From NCBI GenBank assembly GCA_025642075.2, contig JAODUO010000131.1, forward strand, positions 277,001 through 341,000: a DNA stretch of 64,000 nucleotides, in the 5' to 3' direction. The position numbers and the translations under genes are program-made. Numbering within the stretch: position 1 is the stretch's first letter; each line of letters begins with the position of its first letter. Positions 1 through 49,598 of this stretch are shown here, in pieces. The DNA comes from Ridgeia piscesae. Its lineage: Eukaryota > Annelida > Polychaeta > Sabellida > Siboglinidae. The notes under the pieces are model-generated. The model was not told the DNA's origin and did no database searches. It saw nothing but the letters and a program-made list of their open reading frames with translations.

Positions 1-279
1 TGTAATTTATTTCAGGTCATCTCAATTGGCTTGTATCTATATTATGAGTTTGTAATATATACATGTCCAACAAAAAGTACGACTGGACTTTTTTTGACCT
101 GCATAAGATGCTGAGGATGGTTGCCGTTTTATGTTATGTGCATCTTTCAAGGTTATCTCTACATCCAGTGTGCATACTGCTGGGGAGACATTAATGTGCC
201 TATTTTTTGCGACTTGTCATTTCAACAGTGCTAGCGGGAAGTAATGTTGCTTGCTTGAGCAGTGGTGAAAATTCAATAA

Positions 280-697
280 ATATGCACTTATGCAGAATTC
301 GGACCCACCTCAATTTTGCTATTATAACTGTAAATTTGCCAACATCTGATACCTGATTTTGTTAATTTAACATCATCTTGCGCATATTTTTGTTTTATAA
401 ACAGGCAACAGCACATCTTAGCAAGACTTTTGAGTTTGAAAAGACAGCGCAGGCGGCATATACAAACTGTTTATTGCTCATTCCATGTGTACAACGCAAT
501 GACACATGCACCGCTGCAACTGGCACAAATCGGAGCGTTATTTTGGTATCAAAATGCAATATTTGCGAAACATGTATATCTGGGAATGCTGATTGGTCAT
601 GTTTAGTATTAAGAGTTTGTATGAGGCATTCAATACAGGCAAATATACAGTAAAAACGGCCAAATTTAGGTGGGTCTGAATTCTGCACAAGTGCCAA
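280..697. repeat. Possible small inverted-repeat element
   Basis: The left arm (GCACTTATGCAGAATTCGGA then CCCACCT, about 283-310) is inverted at the right (AGGTGGGTCTGAATTCTGCA then CAAGTGC, about 669-694). No transposase is recognisable between them. Confidence 0.45.
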
Positions 698-699
698 CA

Positions 700-2400
700 A
701 ATCTGCTGTACAACCACTCAATAATTATCGGGCATTAGGATTACCTGATGTTTTTTTTTATTATATCCCCATGATTTTAGTAGTGATTTAGACATTTAGT
801 TATTACAATTATTAGTATTCCTTTAGCAATAAAATTATACATCATTTTTATTTATAGTAAACAGCAGCAGTTATGATTTCTATTGGAACGGTATGTTAGA
901 AAAATTTTACTGGGTACTTTGAGGGTAAATAATAGAATTAATAAATAAATAAGAACACAATACTTTAATACTGAACATTCAACACGATATAGGGTGAAAC
1001 ATGCCAAAGTACAGATGCTATTGAGGGGACCAGATAGTGTGATCAAAAAGTTCTTTTGTATAATTTTCTAAGTCAGATAATTTTTCTGTTCTATCAAGTC
1101 TATCTCATAATCATTCATCATCAGATGAAAGTCTTGCTCATTAAACATCCCTATTTTATCTAAATTCATCTACAAATCCAGTTCTGCTTGAAACAATAAA
1201 GTAATGCTAAATTATTGCGACTTTCTTTCGTTTTTGTCTAGACTAGAGAACGCAAATTTGTGGCGCGGAAATTAGGAACAGGGCCTACATGTTTGCGCCC
1301 GTATAAAAAGTGCTAACACCTCAGTTAAACGTACATAGGGCTTATTAATTGGCCTAACCACAGAGATTGTGAATACATAATTTTGACTACACGTGTATGC
1401 ATCTCACTCAATTTTCTTTTGACGTTTTACATTTTTGATCACTACGCAGAAGCCAGGAGCTTCTCCCACCACGAGGTTCCGTTGACCTACATTTACCGGC
1501 TAAAAAAGATTCACTATTAAACGTGCATAGTGTTATTAAAACATGTAACAAACACTGTATATTGCTTCACCACACCTGTCTTGCTTTTGCTATCGCATCA
1601 TTAAGGGGAGCTTGGCTTCCCATACCGCCAGATTGTTGTGTAAGCGACGAAAAATCCATCATGATCACAACCAGTTTGCAGCGCCTTCTTCGATCTTACG
1701 AGCTTTCACGTGATTGGTCTAAAATTAAATATATTTATAAAAAGATAATTATTTGTCCATTCGATATACTATTATTATTGACACATTTACGTTTATTTAA
1801 ATATATCAGCATATATGCATTTAATAGTGTAATATTTCTGCATTCCTATGTCATTTACGTCGATTCATTTGAGTAAAATGTTTGCGTTTTTCCGTATTAC
1901 TGAGAAGCCGGCTGTAGAGAAAGAACGAAATACATGTGGTAAAACGAAACGACTCAAGAGCCTTTGAAACTGTTTCGTTTCACAAGGCATTTGGGACGCC
2001 AATATTAGTGGGAAACTGGGAATATGGAAATTTGTATTTAAACTGAACGCCGTCAAAGCATGAAATAAATGGCAACTAAGATGCTTCCTTGCAATGTTCG
2101 TATATAGCTAAACATATCTGACAACACAAAATTGTCTTATCACCCGATTGTGTTTTAATCGTAATACGTAGGCTAGCCTAAGGCGCAATTACTTGTTTGG
2201 GGTGAACATCCCAGCTAACAACATACGTGATGGCTGGGTTGGTGGCAACGTTATTTAATGCATGGCCTTTCTAATAGGTTGGATTCGAACGCGGTAAGGT
2301 ACACGTGGTGAGATAATTATAACGTGGCCACCACGTTGCCACAGACACGTACCATTACGGAGAAACGTAACCATATTATTTTCTAGCAACAAGATAGGTC
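700..2400. other. Unassigned DNA
   Basis: Short frames only, none with a recognisable domain or splice partner. An unseen 5' UTR exon of the laminin could lie anywhere from here to 7.7 kb. Confidence 0.6.
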
Positions 2401-2413
2401 TGCACCTCGTGGA

Positions 2414-3359
2414 TTGACCGAGCTTTTGGGGACGCCAAAAGTTGTGTTACCGCGTAAATTTAATATAAGAGAGGTGAAATTTAACAAGTTACAGGCCATT
2501 CATGGACAGGCTAGCCTCGATCAACTAGGCTCCGTCAGGTGGCAGCACTTTTCAGACCCTCTACTCTTATCGGCGTTGTTACGCAGCCAACCGACGTATG
2601 TGTCTATCTCCCTTCACCTCTTCGACTTTCCTCCACGTGTTTGCCCATGCTGTAATCCTCATTGCAACCAAAGTAACCAATATCATAAAGACTGCAAAAA
2701 CGTCCTTCTACCAACATGTCATCCAAGAGAACACCAGAAATCGACGGCACCTGGTGGCGCGTCAAATCCACAGGAGCCGACAAAATCAGTGCTAGCTAGG
2801 CTGCTGAAAGCAGCTGCGCCTGCCACCACAGAGTCCGTCACAACACTCATTAACAAAAGCATTGTGAGTGGAAAAAATCTAACCTTGTGGAAACTTGAGA
2901 AAATTACCCCGATACACAAGTAGGGACATATTGAAAACGAGCAAATATCGACCGATATCAGTCTCGTGTGCTTTCAGCTAGATATTGTGGACACTATCAG
3001 TCTCGTGTGCTTTCAGCTAGATATTGTAGACACATGTACATGACAGCCTGTATATCTATCTCATGTCTCACAACATGCTCAAAATGGTCAATTGAGTTTC
3101 CGTGCTAAGCACTGAGCGAGACAGCACTGTACGTCCCACATGGTATTGCATAAGTGGGCGGCGACGATTGATAAAGCACATGTGAATGGAGTAGAGCTGT
3201 TAAACCTGCGTAACGTTTTTGATCTTGTGAACCACACAGTTTTACTGGAGAAACTGGCTATGTATGGATGTGAGTGAGTGAGTGAGTTTATTTGGTAAAA
3301 CATTATACTACATGCACATAAAAGAATTTGTGTACAATGCATAAGCAAATAACGAAATA

Positions 3360-3438
<79 letters not shown>

Positions 3439-4180
3439 TACCGAGGATATAGACACATTAAAGCACACAATACTACACATGTTTCCAATGTGGTCCTCCA
3501 AAAAAAATTATTTAGAAAATAAAAATACATAAATAAACACAGTAATACAATAATTAAAAGGTAAATATTTTCAAAAGACAGGTAAACAAATGTCATCAAT
3601 AGGACAATGTGCTAACATAACAGGTGATCTATTAAAATATAATAACATGATAGTATATAATAACATGATAGTAAATAATGTTCACAACAATCAATGCGAT
3701 GATTCTCGTCATATCTATCAGAGCGTAAACAGTTTGTCTTGTTCAATGGCAAACAATTGGATGTCTGAAATAACAACTCGAGGCTCTGTTTTGGGATCAT
3801 TATTTTTATTGCAATGTGGACATGTATGCTGACGATTCCATCCTCAGTGCCTGGGGCAAGAACGTACAGGAAATCGGACTGACGCTAAACAACGACCTTC
3901 AAGACATCTCCAATTGGTGTGACGAAAATAGGTTGGTCTTCAATGCTGAAAAAACGAAGATCATGATCGTCACGACCTGGCAAAGTGGCAACACCTTGAC
4001 AACAAGGATATCAACATCTCCATCAAGGGATACAAACTTCAAGTAGTCGAAAGTGAGAGGCTACTTGGGCTTCAAGTGGATAATTTACTTGCCTGGAATG
4101 CCCACACAAAAGACACACAGCACAATTTTCGAAAAACTCGCACTTCTTTACGCCTATATGCGTCGTATCGGCGCGGACCC
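2414..4180 (+). mobile_element. Decayed LINE (jockey/CR1-like RT), interrupted by an AT microsatellite
   Basis: 2414-2923 ends with VLARLLKAAAPATTESVTTL and WKLEKITPIHK, the N-terminal RT region. YRPISV follows near 2945 and FDLVNHTVLLEKLAMYGC near 3215. After the AT run, RGSVLGSLFL (about 3780) and MYADDSILSAWGKNVQEIG (3819 onward) give the catalytic box, followed by DENRLVFNAEKTKIMIV. Stops, frameshifts and the repeat show that it is dead. Confidence 0.82.
3363..3433. repeat. (AT)n microsatellite
   Basis: Pure AT dinucleotide run inside the decayed LINE. The YIYI frames are artefacts. Confidence 0.98.
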
Positions 4181-4199
4181 GACTTTACCAGGCAGCGCA

Positions 4200-6780
4200 G
4201 AAGCACCGACTAGTCATAAAGGCGGAATAGCACGCGACGCAATTATTCGTGTGACACAACATAATTATTTGGATCGTGACGTATTTCTATCTAAGACACG
4301 ACACAATTATCTAAGACACGACTCAATTTGAATTATGTCGGGTCGTTAAATGCTCGTCGTGCACTAAATCAACCAATGGCGGCATGGTTCTCTAGAGCCG
4401 CTACACCGCATTTCTTTTAAGGTTGTTTCTTTAATATACGTGTAGTCGAATATAACCCGCTATTTCCTCTGGTGATTCAATGTTTTGTCTGATAATTTTA
4501 TTTTTAAATACCAGAACAGATTATCCGTCATGGCATCCTTCACTGGAACCTCATGACAGCACATGCATGTCCACTGGACTAACATCGTCCAACGTTCGCC
4601 CTCCTGGGGTGCGTTAACTTTCCACGTGGGTAGGAGTGTGCAATCGATGGTTACATAACCTAACCTTGATCTAGGGAAGTATTTAAGAAAGGCACCCCTT
4701 TTAAAAATAATTTCTTGCAAAACCTGTCCCGAGCAGTTACCAACATAAGCCGATACCAAAATATATGCGATATGTAACCTTGGATGCTGATATAAAAACC
4801 TCTCCTTATTCTAGGGAGTATTCCTTAAAAAACCATGATACCCTTGTTGGGGGAACTTCTATGTAACATTTATCCGTGTTGTAGGGAGAACATGTTAAAA
4901 TTAGACCCTCGATATAGAGGAGATTCAGTCAAAGAACAGCCCTTGAACTCGCCACAACCACAGTTACTGCTAGAACAGACAGTCCACCCCAGCCATCCCC
5001 GGGATGCACGTCACTGTCAGTGAGTCAGTAGTGACAATTAGTCATATAATCCTGCACTACGCCTACATCATAGGCAATGAACCCAGGATAGAATGAGTGG
5101 AAGGTAGAATCTCAGGAGTGTGGAACGTTAGTGTTGGCGGTTTCTACAGACACTCCAGAGAAAACGTTGCATTACAAACTATTTGAGATAATGCGTTCTG
5201 GAATTTGAAAATAGAATTTGTCAGACAAAACAACGGGTTATGCTCGATGACAAGTATACTACAGAAACAAACTTAAAACACAATACGATGTAGCGGCCTC
5301 TAGTTCGATCTACCCGCCATCTACAACTGCAGCCCGGATGACCGGACGTCACGTGCGATTAAGACGCGACACTAACTTACGTGTCATCGAAACATCCCAC
5401 CGCGTGGCTGTCCTCGGATGGACATTATTTAATCTTTAAGCAACTCTAAAGATAATTTCCCTAACTTATTTCGATACTGATCGGTCTTAGATCCAAATTC
5501 TTACTCTCGTTTGTTCTGTGTGAAACGTTTATTAGAATATGTGTTCAGGACATTGTGATGGTCAGACGGTCGCCAAACCTCTCGCTGTACTGTATGATCC
5601 ATCTGACAATGCCGATGTGCCGCGAACATATCTAATAGCACCTCTCCCTCGTCTTCCCACGGCATTTTCGATATCATACAAGGGTTGGGGGCGACCCTAA
5701 ACCTTCTGGATTGTTACCACAAAAAGACTGGTGCTGAAGCTGCGATTGAACTTTTAGCCGTGACAAATATAATACGTCAAACGCACCCATGCCGCGGGCG
5801 TGCAAAGTACACGGTGGTATCCTTTTGAAAACCCACCAATGTGTCAATCCATGATATGCTTCTTTAGGTTAGATTGCGTAAATATGTTTATTACATGGTC
5901 ACACACAATTGCCGTTCGATTTCTTCGGTGCATCAATAGTATTTAAAGTGGTGTCAAACTGTTGTCTATAAGTTTATTGTGATAAATTTGTCCTATGACC
6001 TATGATTAATACTAGAAGAGTTTTCAGTAGAAGAAATAATTATGCAATCATTTACGAACAATTACCACATAAATCAACTACGATAACGACATAAAGTTTC
6101 TTTTGATATTAGCGGTAGTTCAATTGGTGTTTTCGTAATTAGTTGCGCAACTTTAATCGACCGCAAGATGTAGAAATGCATGCGTTGTTCGGCGAACCGT
6201 GACGGCACGCTTACGTCGGCGAACCGTGACGGCACGCTGACGCCAATCGATAAATGACAGCAGGTGGCGGCGTGGATGTACGATCGCAGCTAGAACAATG
6301 CTTACAATGGCGCTCAGTCGATATGGCGAGAGGCCAGCGAACGTGGATCTGGCTATGCGACACTACTGAGTGAGTGAAACCTAGAGCACACGTCACAGGG
6401 AATATCTAAACAAAATGTTGCAGCATCGTCGAAGAAGAACGAAACTGGCCTGTTGCCAAGGAGGTTAGAAAGTGAAGTGATCACAACTACGTCACGGTGA
6501 GTGCATTTGTCACGACAACAAGGTACGCTTGGGAACTCGCAGTAGCAACTGACGCGAACCAGTGATAACGCGGCTAAATGCAACGTAGGTAGAGTCTACG
6601 CATGTGTCAGCTGAAACTGCGTTGAACGTAATATCCAGTAGACCGACTATCTGGAATAAGTCGACACAACAACGTTCCACGCATTATATTTATATGATAG
6701 ATATAGTATAACATGAAATACAATATAATAATATAAGTATAATTTTATATTATATAAGTATATGGAGCGACAGCTTGTCA
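4200..6780. other. Unassigned DNA
   Basis: No coding feature recognised. Small local duplications only (AAGACACGACNCAATT near 4,290-4,330; 6,187-6,240). Confidence 0.6.
6187..6240 (+). repeat. Short direct duplication
   Basis: The string CGGCGAACCGTGACGGCACG is present twice, 29 bp apart. No function is seen. Confidence 0.7.
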
Positions 6781-6871
6781 TCCACGAAGGAATATTACAA
6801 ATTAGTTCGTACGCACACACATAAGCACGCACGCATGCACATCACACACAGTCATACACACACAGTCACAG

Positions 6872-6951
6872 TCCACACGCACACGCACACGCACACGCAC
6901 ACGCACACGCACACGCACACGCACACGCACACGCACACGCACACGCACACC
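6872..6951. repeat. (CACACG)n microsatellite
   Basis: Near-perfect ACACGC hexamer run preceded by CA-rich DNA. The histidine-threonine frames are artefacts. Confidence 0.98.
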
Positions 6952-7129
6952 TGCCAATTAAAGTTCCAATCTTTTTTCAGTTTGGAATGTGGCACAACAA
7001 GATTAAACATATCATATAAAGCAGGTGATCTGTCTCGTATTGCAAGTCGGGACTGGTTGTCTTGCAAACAAGCATTAGTTACTCAATCATGTAAACATAG
7101 GTAATTTGTATCTAATACTCAGGGTTGCT

Positions 7130-7412
7130 CAAAGCGCACTACACTTTTCTCTCTGGCAGACCTGTTTAATTGAACACCATCTCGACTTCTCCAGCCGCGC
7201 TGTAATTAATGCGCGAGGACTATTCACATACAAATATCCACCACTGTCTACAACCATGTAGTAATCCATACAGCTGAGTGAACTGTAGCAAAGTAGAGTG
7301 AAAAACATGACCCAGATTTGACACGGCAGCAAGGGATTCGAACCCGGGTTCTATTACAAATAGTCGAGAATCCGAAGCTTTAGACATTGCGTCACCGCGC
7401 TACTGGGCCTAC
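7130..7412 (-). mobile_element. tRNA-derived SINE
   Basis: On the minus strand the head has an A-box-like AGTAGCGCGGTGACGCAATG (near 7,390-7,410) and a B box GGGTTCGAATCCC (7333-7345), as in a Pol III tRNA promoter. The tail contains GCATTAATTACAGCGCGGCT and GTCGAGATGGTGTTC, a core also found at 17,107-17,150, 17,466-17,520 and 31,314-31,370. There is no cloverleaf, so it is not a tRNA gene. Confidence 0.65.
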
Positions 7413-7846
7413 ATATACTCTAGTATCACAGTGTGTTATTGGTGACACGTTCTTTCAATACAGGGTACCACTGTCAGTCTTACATTTTTGCACGTGACAA
7501 TTTCCAAAAGACAAAAACAATAATAACATAGACATGTGGAACTATGCAATACATAATATGTTGATGTCTCTTTTGATATTTGTGTATTTTAACGCTTTGA
7601 ACATGCATTAAGAATAACATATTATTGTTGGTGACATCGTTTTGCCCAGTTGTCAAATATTGCAATGCTTAGTACTTCATCCCATTCACAGTAGGAAAGT
7701 ATATGCCTAATATCCATACTTCTATCTATCTGTAATCATTACTGACGGTCAACTTTTTGTCTCACACAGAGCTCAACGTACTCAACGAAGATCACTGCGA
7801 CTTTCTCGCTCATACTCAGATCTGGACATCGTTTACACAGTCGACG

Positions 7847-45729
<37,883 letters not shown>

Positions 45730-46475
45730 TGTCTTACTGGGGAATTTACTTTTAAAATAACCGCTTGGTTCGCAGATATGTTTTACCAGCCACAGCAAAG
45801 TCATTATTATTTGTAGTCAGTTGCAAGATAGAGTTTGGTAGCTTAGTAAATTCATAGTTATATACTTTCGTGGTATATGTGGCAGTTAGATAGATAGATT
45901 ATGTACCAGTAACTTTGTTTTTTTGCTCATGAAGTAAAATAGTTCTGAGTCAATGAGAGTTGTTGTGCATGATCCTGGTTTCCATGGGAACAAACAAAAT
46001 GGCCACCATTTGTTGCACATCTAAACAATGTACACCATTCCAGAACTCAAAATAATATAGTGTAGCGATCTAGACTGGATTGTTTTAACAAACCACATAA
46101 AACTAAAAAAATTAAGCAAACCAGAAAAAAGGTATTTAAATTGGTATTTGTGAGAAAAAAACAGCCAACTGAAACCATATCATATTTTTGGTATATTTGT
46201 TGGATTATTTCTAAATGAAGATACAGTGTAAACTGAAATGGAAGGTAAAGTTCAACTAAAATTGACAGGACATCACCAAGAACTATTTTTGGCTCTTTCA
46301 GGAAAGGCCTGTACAAATTAATACTTTATATGCCATTTTAGATAAAAAATACTGGAGAGTCAGAACAATTGAACATCCTTTTTAAGTTGTCATATTAGTA
46401 ATGCGTTGTGAAGTGCCACAAATAATTATGGATGTGGTGCTATATCAAATAAAATATATTATTATAATATGTAGA
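45730..46475 (+). terminator. Probable laminin 3' UTR and poly(A) signal
   Basis: After the stop at 45729 the first good AATAAA is at 46448-46453, followed by an AT-rich and then a GT-containing stretch. No other gene starts before it. The exact cleavage site cannot be seen. Confidence 0.4.
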
Positions 46476-47276
46476 GTACAACTGTGTCATTGTTTTGTAA
46501 TAATTTATTTTGTTCATTATTTGGAAATTTTGTTTTCTGGTAGGAATGTAGCATTATAGCTAGCAATACTCAGGATGTCTTGATACATCAAAATTATGCA
46601 CACAATGTTGGTGTAATTGGGGAAGGAGGTTGGCAGCTGTTTAGTGTCATGCGGTGATGTATTTTCACGTGAAATACTCATTTTATCAGTGGCTGACCAA
46701 CAGTTGTCAACTGTACTGTGATGAGTGGTGGCGCCACCATGTGGCCATGCCATGAAAGGTACACCACTAAGTAAAATGACAGAATGAATCGCATGTTTAA
46801 TAATATTGTTATTCTGTAGCACAATATCCTAGCTCATGTATTACACCAACTAAGACCACAATAAGGGGTTCATCTGCCGTTACCCGACAAAAGTTCCAAA
46901 TAGAAACTGTTTATATGTAGGTTGTGTGCAGTGCTGAGTGAGTAGAAATTATGTATTTGTACAGCGTGGTATCAGACCTGTCAAATTATGACAGATGTCA
47001 GTCAGTGTTTTTCGTGTCATTTTTATTGGCGATGCGATCCAGACAAATCAGTGACTGGTTTTAGCATAAATTAAGGGGTGTCAGGTTAGATATTTGATTT
47101 TGGGGAAATGAGGTATTAGAATGTTACGAAATGTATGCAGCACATGTGAGTGAAGGCTAATTAAAGCCTGAAAATGTTAATACCCTAGTAGAAAAACCTG
47201 GCAGTCAAACTTATAATGCCCGTCTATGGGGAAATGTGCGCATGCGTTAGGTAGTACGTTTGTTTGTTTGTTTGTT

Positions 47277-47480
47277 TTACAGACAATTTATGTGATTGGG
47301 TGTCGTGAATGGGAGGTTCGGGATTGCTGCTTGAAAAGCTTTGGGGTTGTCTATTTCAGTAATGTGTGGTGGGATCATATTCCAGATGCAAATTGCTCGG
47401 GGGTAAAAGGAGAACACTGCAATGTTGATGCGGCACCTGGTGGCTACCAGCCTCAACGACTGGATGTGATGTGGATAAGG
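47277..47480 (-). pseudogene. LINE C-terminal fragment in the intergenic spacer
   Basis: The minus-strand peptide has RLVATRCRINIAVFSFYPRA followed by ICIWNMIPPHI and a KAFQAAI end. This is the usual ending of jockey/CR1-type RT ORFs (SFFPRT-x-x-WN-x-LP). It joins directly to the hairpin element at 47,480. Confidence 0.6.
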
Positions 47481-47707
47481 GATCATGTCAGCTTTGGGGC
47501 GCACAGCCTATCCAGATCAGTCCACTATTATAAAATAGGGGTCTGGTATTGCTGCATTATGCACACACCCAAACCCTAACCTAACCCCTATTTTATAAAT
47601 AGTAGACAGCAAAACATTGCATTGTGCTATATACACACCCTAACCCCCCTATTTTATAACAGTGGACTGGTCTGGACAGGCCATGCACCCCAAAGCCGAC
47701 ATGATCC
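47480..47707. repeat. Long hairpin (foldback) element
   Basis: The left arm (GGATCATGTCAGCTTTGGGG to CTATTATAAAATAGGGG, 47480-47542) is inverted at 47646-47707 with about 85% identity over some 62 bp. The loop of about 100 bp contains CCCTAACC-type strings and a second partial copy of the arm end. No ORF. Likely a miniature transposon or an inverted duplication. Confidence 0.7.
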
Positions 47708-49598
47708 ATGATGCTGTATATGCATTGATCTTTATGTCTGAAGTGACCATTCAGTGCAGTGGTCAGTCTGTTGCTGATGTAATGATAACTTTCATGGGGG
47801 TGGAGAAAAGGATGTTGGTTTTGTGTAATGCCAAAACATTGCAAGGAAACAACCAGGACAGTTCACAAACAGACACTTCATTGGAGCAGTTAACCAGTGG
47901 ATGACGACACAAACAATTGTTATCGTTGACGAAATGTCCCGTGGTGAAATGTCTCGAAATCTTCAAGGCTGTTACATATGAGAAAATACAGACAGTGTAA
48001 GCATTAACATGTTGGTTGTGCTGTCAACAGAACATTGGATATGGACGAGCCAGACAGGAGGACAGAATAAGGACGTGGACAACTGGATTGGGAATCACAG
48101 GCGGGTAACTGGAATGGAAAACAGGATAATGGTAGTGTTACGTCTGCGTACTTTTTTAAGCACAGAGCATCTCTTTAAAGGCCATGTTTTGCCACCATAA
48201 AAATTCTAATAAGTATATGCACGTACATTCAGTGACAAGACTACACCTGAGATAACTGCTTCTCTGCCCAATTTATGGTATTAAAACACAACAACATGAC
48301 TCATTTCTTGACATTTTTCATTAGGAGCCAGCTACAATTTTTTTAACATCACATACTGTGAGAACATACTCATCGTCGCATTTTGCGTGAACGCAGTAAC
48401 GTAAGGTTGACATTTTCCCAGGCCTGTGGGCATGTTACCACTGCAAGCATGCACTGCACAACACCAGCCTGGAGAATTGCAAGAAAACAAAAACAATCTG
48501 AGTGCAGGTGCGCACACACTGGTGTAAGTCTGCAAAGGCTAAACAATTCTTCCAAACCAATCCTCTCCCCAACAATACATGTATGGCACTTGTGATGACT
48601 AAGACTGCAAAAATGGCTACTAGGATCAGTTTCTGTGTTTTGCTCACTAGATGGTGCTACCATAGCAATTTATTTCCACTGCAATATGTGGCTATTACCA
48701 AACCCCATTGCCTTATGTATTCTGTGACTGCGAACTGACGCATTCGCACATACGTGTTCGAGAAGTCGCCAAGTATTTTTAAACTGACAATTAGCATCTT
48801 ATCAATGGTTCCTGGCATGGATGGTATCACTTGGTATGAGCATAAGAATTCCAGTGCACTGTGAAACCTTTGTTTTTTATGTGAAGACGACAGACTGCTG
48901 GACACAAGGCTTCAGAAATGATGACAAAACACATTTTGAACAGTGCTGGTTTGTATGAGAAGGAAATATACTCATAACACGCGATGTGAGGTCATTAGCA
49001 ATGGTGTGGGGAAGGAAAGAATTGTACGCAATAACTTTCAGGTGGCACCATAAATGCTGTATTATAGAGAAGGCTACATATGTGCGTGTTCAAAAATACA
49101 TCTGGAATATACACAGTGCATATAAATAATGCAACTTCAAAATGGCGACAGGAAACTAAAACACTACCAGTGAAGGGTTGATCTGAATAACGTGTCGTGG
49201 TTTTTAAGAAGCTTAGCCTACATACAAACATTAGTCATATAAAATGAGCAGATTCCTTCAGACAAATCTGTCACATCATCACCACAGAAGCCTGTAGTGT
49301 AACGCTCGAAGCATCGATGTCGTCCCAACTAGGAGACTCGCCGAGCAATGTTCCGAAAACTTGACCGCTACACTGGAATGTACTTGTGTAGTCACACTGC
49401 GCTGTAAAACACCACTACAGTGTAGTGCCGAACAAAAGCAACTCACATTTCACACACACACGTCCAATCTCGTAGAGTTTTATCACCAGTCAAACACTAG
49501 TTCCGTTCCGTGACACGATAACGTGGACTCTATCAGAACAAAACGACTACCGACGCACTATGTTCACTGGTTCCAGTTTTGGCAACAAGGTGGCAGCA
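47708..49598. other. Spacer before the ABHD16A 3' end
   Basis: Probably contains the ABHD16A 3' UTR next to 49,598. Short frames on both strands have no recognisable domain. A poly(A) signal could not be chosen with confidence. Confidence 0.5.

Noticed and set aside
395..721. 108-residue cysteine-rich minus-strand frame
   Set aside because: No recognisable domain, lies within an inverted-repeat segment, and codon use is not convincing.
3088..3522. Tyr-Ile repeat proteins on both strands
   Set aside because: Pure AT microsatellite translation.
6775..7104. His-Thr repeat protein
   Set aside because: Translation of a CACACG microsatellite.
7327..7412. tRNA gene on the minus strand
   Set aside because: A and B boxes are present but no cloverleaf or acceptor stem can be drawn, and the sequence continues into a repeated tail, so it is a SINE.
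47566..47590. Telomere-like CCCTAACC motif
   Set aside because: Only two imperfect units inside the loop of a hairpin element; no array.
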